Assembly (NCBI RefSeq): GCF_900215605.1
Contig: NZ_OBEL01000001.1
Span: forward strand, 1,736,001-1,800,000
DNA: 64,000 nucleotides
Reading direction: 5' to 3'
Origin: Cohaesibacter gelatinilyticus
GTDB taxonomy: Bacteria > Pseudomonadota > Alphaproteobacteria > Rhizobiales > Cohaesibacteraceae
The position numbers and the translations under genes were made by a program. The notes below the pieces were generated by a model. That model saw only the letters and a list, made by a program, of their open reading frames with translations. It was not told the DNA's origin and searched no databases. The stretch's first letter is position 1. Each line of letters opens with the position of its first letter. This document shows, in pieces, positions 63,912 to 64,000 of the stretch.

Positions 63912-64000
63912 GCGAAAAGATGACGAAATACAAAAAAATCAACAAGGGATCATCAAAACTTCATGAATTGTGACTCCATCCACAAAACCAACCTTCGATA

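Overview
The window reads as a continuous piece of an alphaproteobacterial chromosome, probably Hyphomicrobiales (Rhizobiales). This rests on gene order and gene content, not on a marker phylogeny. adk lies between secY and rpsM, and a degP-like / rarA / fluC / rluC / HAD / ATP12 / pccB series follows rplQ. DUF599, ATP12 and split PccA/PccB proteins are also present. Base composition looks mid-range. The genus cannot be named from the sequence; a marine facultative denitrifier is a guess. There is no CRISPR array, integrase, IS element or rRNA.

Layout. 0.1-7.2 kb: rhodanese, a 28-residue membrane peptide, DUF599 and DMT membrane proteins, a MerR / thioesterase / isovaleryl-CoA dehydrogenase operon with a palindromic operator, a VOC protein and MgtE. 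7.4-12.2 kb: a respiratory locus on the minus strand. It encodes a cytochrome cd1 (NirS-type) protein, a NapC/NirT tetrahaem domain fused through an alanine-rich helical linker to an ethylbenzene-dehydrogenase-like haem domain, a secreted cupredoxin, and a small secreted protein of unknown family. A TTG-N8-CAA (NnrR/Dnr/FNR type) site lies about 43 bases upstream of the predicted transcription start of nirS. 12.3-24.8 kb: a DEAD-box helicase, tRNA-Leu(GAG), a FliN-like orphan, lipB, a possible broken secreted-protein gene and a Flp-like orphan, nadA-nadB-nadC, the propionyl-CoA carboxylase alpha chain, folP-folB-folK and a small K+ channel. 24.9-32.9 kb: pccB, then the ATP12 / HAD / rluC / fluC / rarA / Do-type protease operon and an orphan membrane protein. 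33.0-63.9 kb: an almost uninterrupted minus-strand information-processing block, in transcription order tRNA-Trp, secE, nusG, rplKAJL, rpoBC, rpsL, rpsG, fusA, tuf, the S10 and spc operons, adk, rpsM, rpsK, rpoA, rplQ.

How the genes fit together. Isovaleryl-CoA dehydrogenase with its MerR regulator and the two propionyl-CoA carboxylase subunits suggest branched-chain amino acid catabolism. nadABC makes quinolinate and nicotinate mononucleotide from aspartate. folP-folB-folK supplies the middle of folate synthesis. The cd1 / multihaem / cupredoxin locus is the most unusual part. It looks like a complete electron-transfer chain from quinol to periplasmic cd1, but it has a non-standard donor and none of the usual haem d1 biosynthesis genes within this window. 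In the ribosomal block, hairpins with U-tracts mark likely attenuation or termination points after rpoC, between rplL and rpoB, between tuf and rpsJ, and, less expectedly, between rplO and secY.
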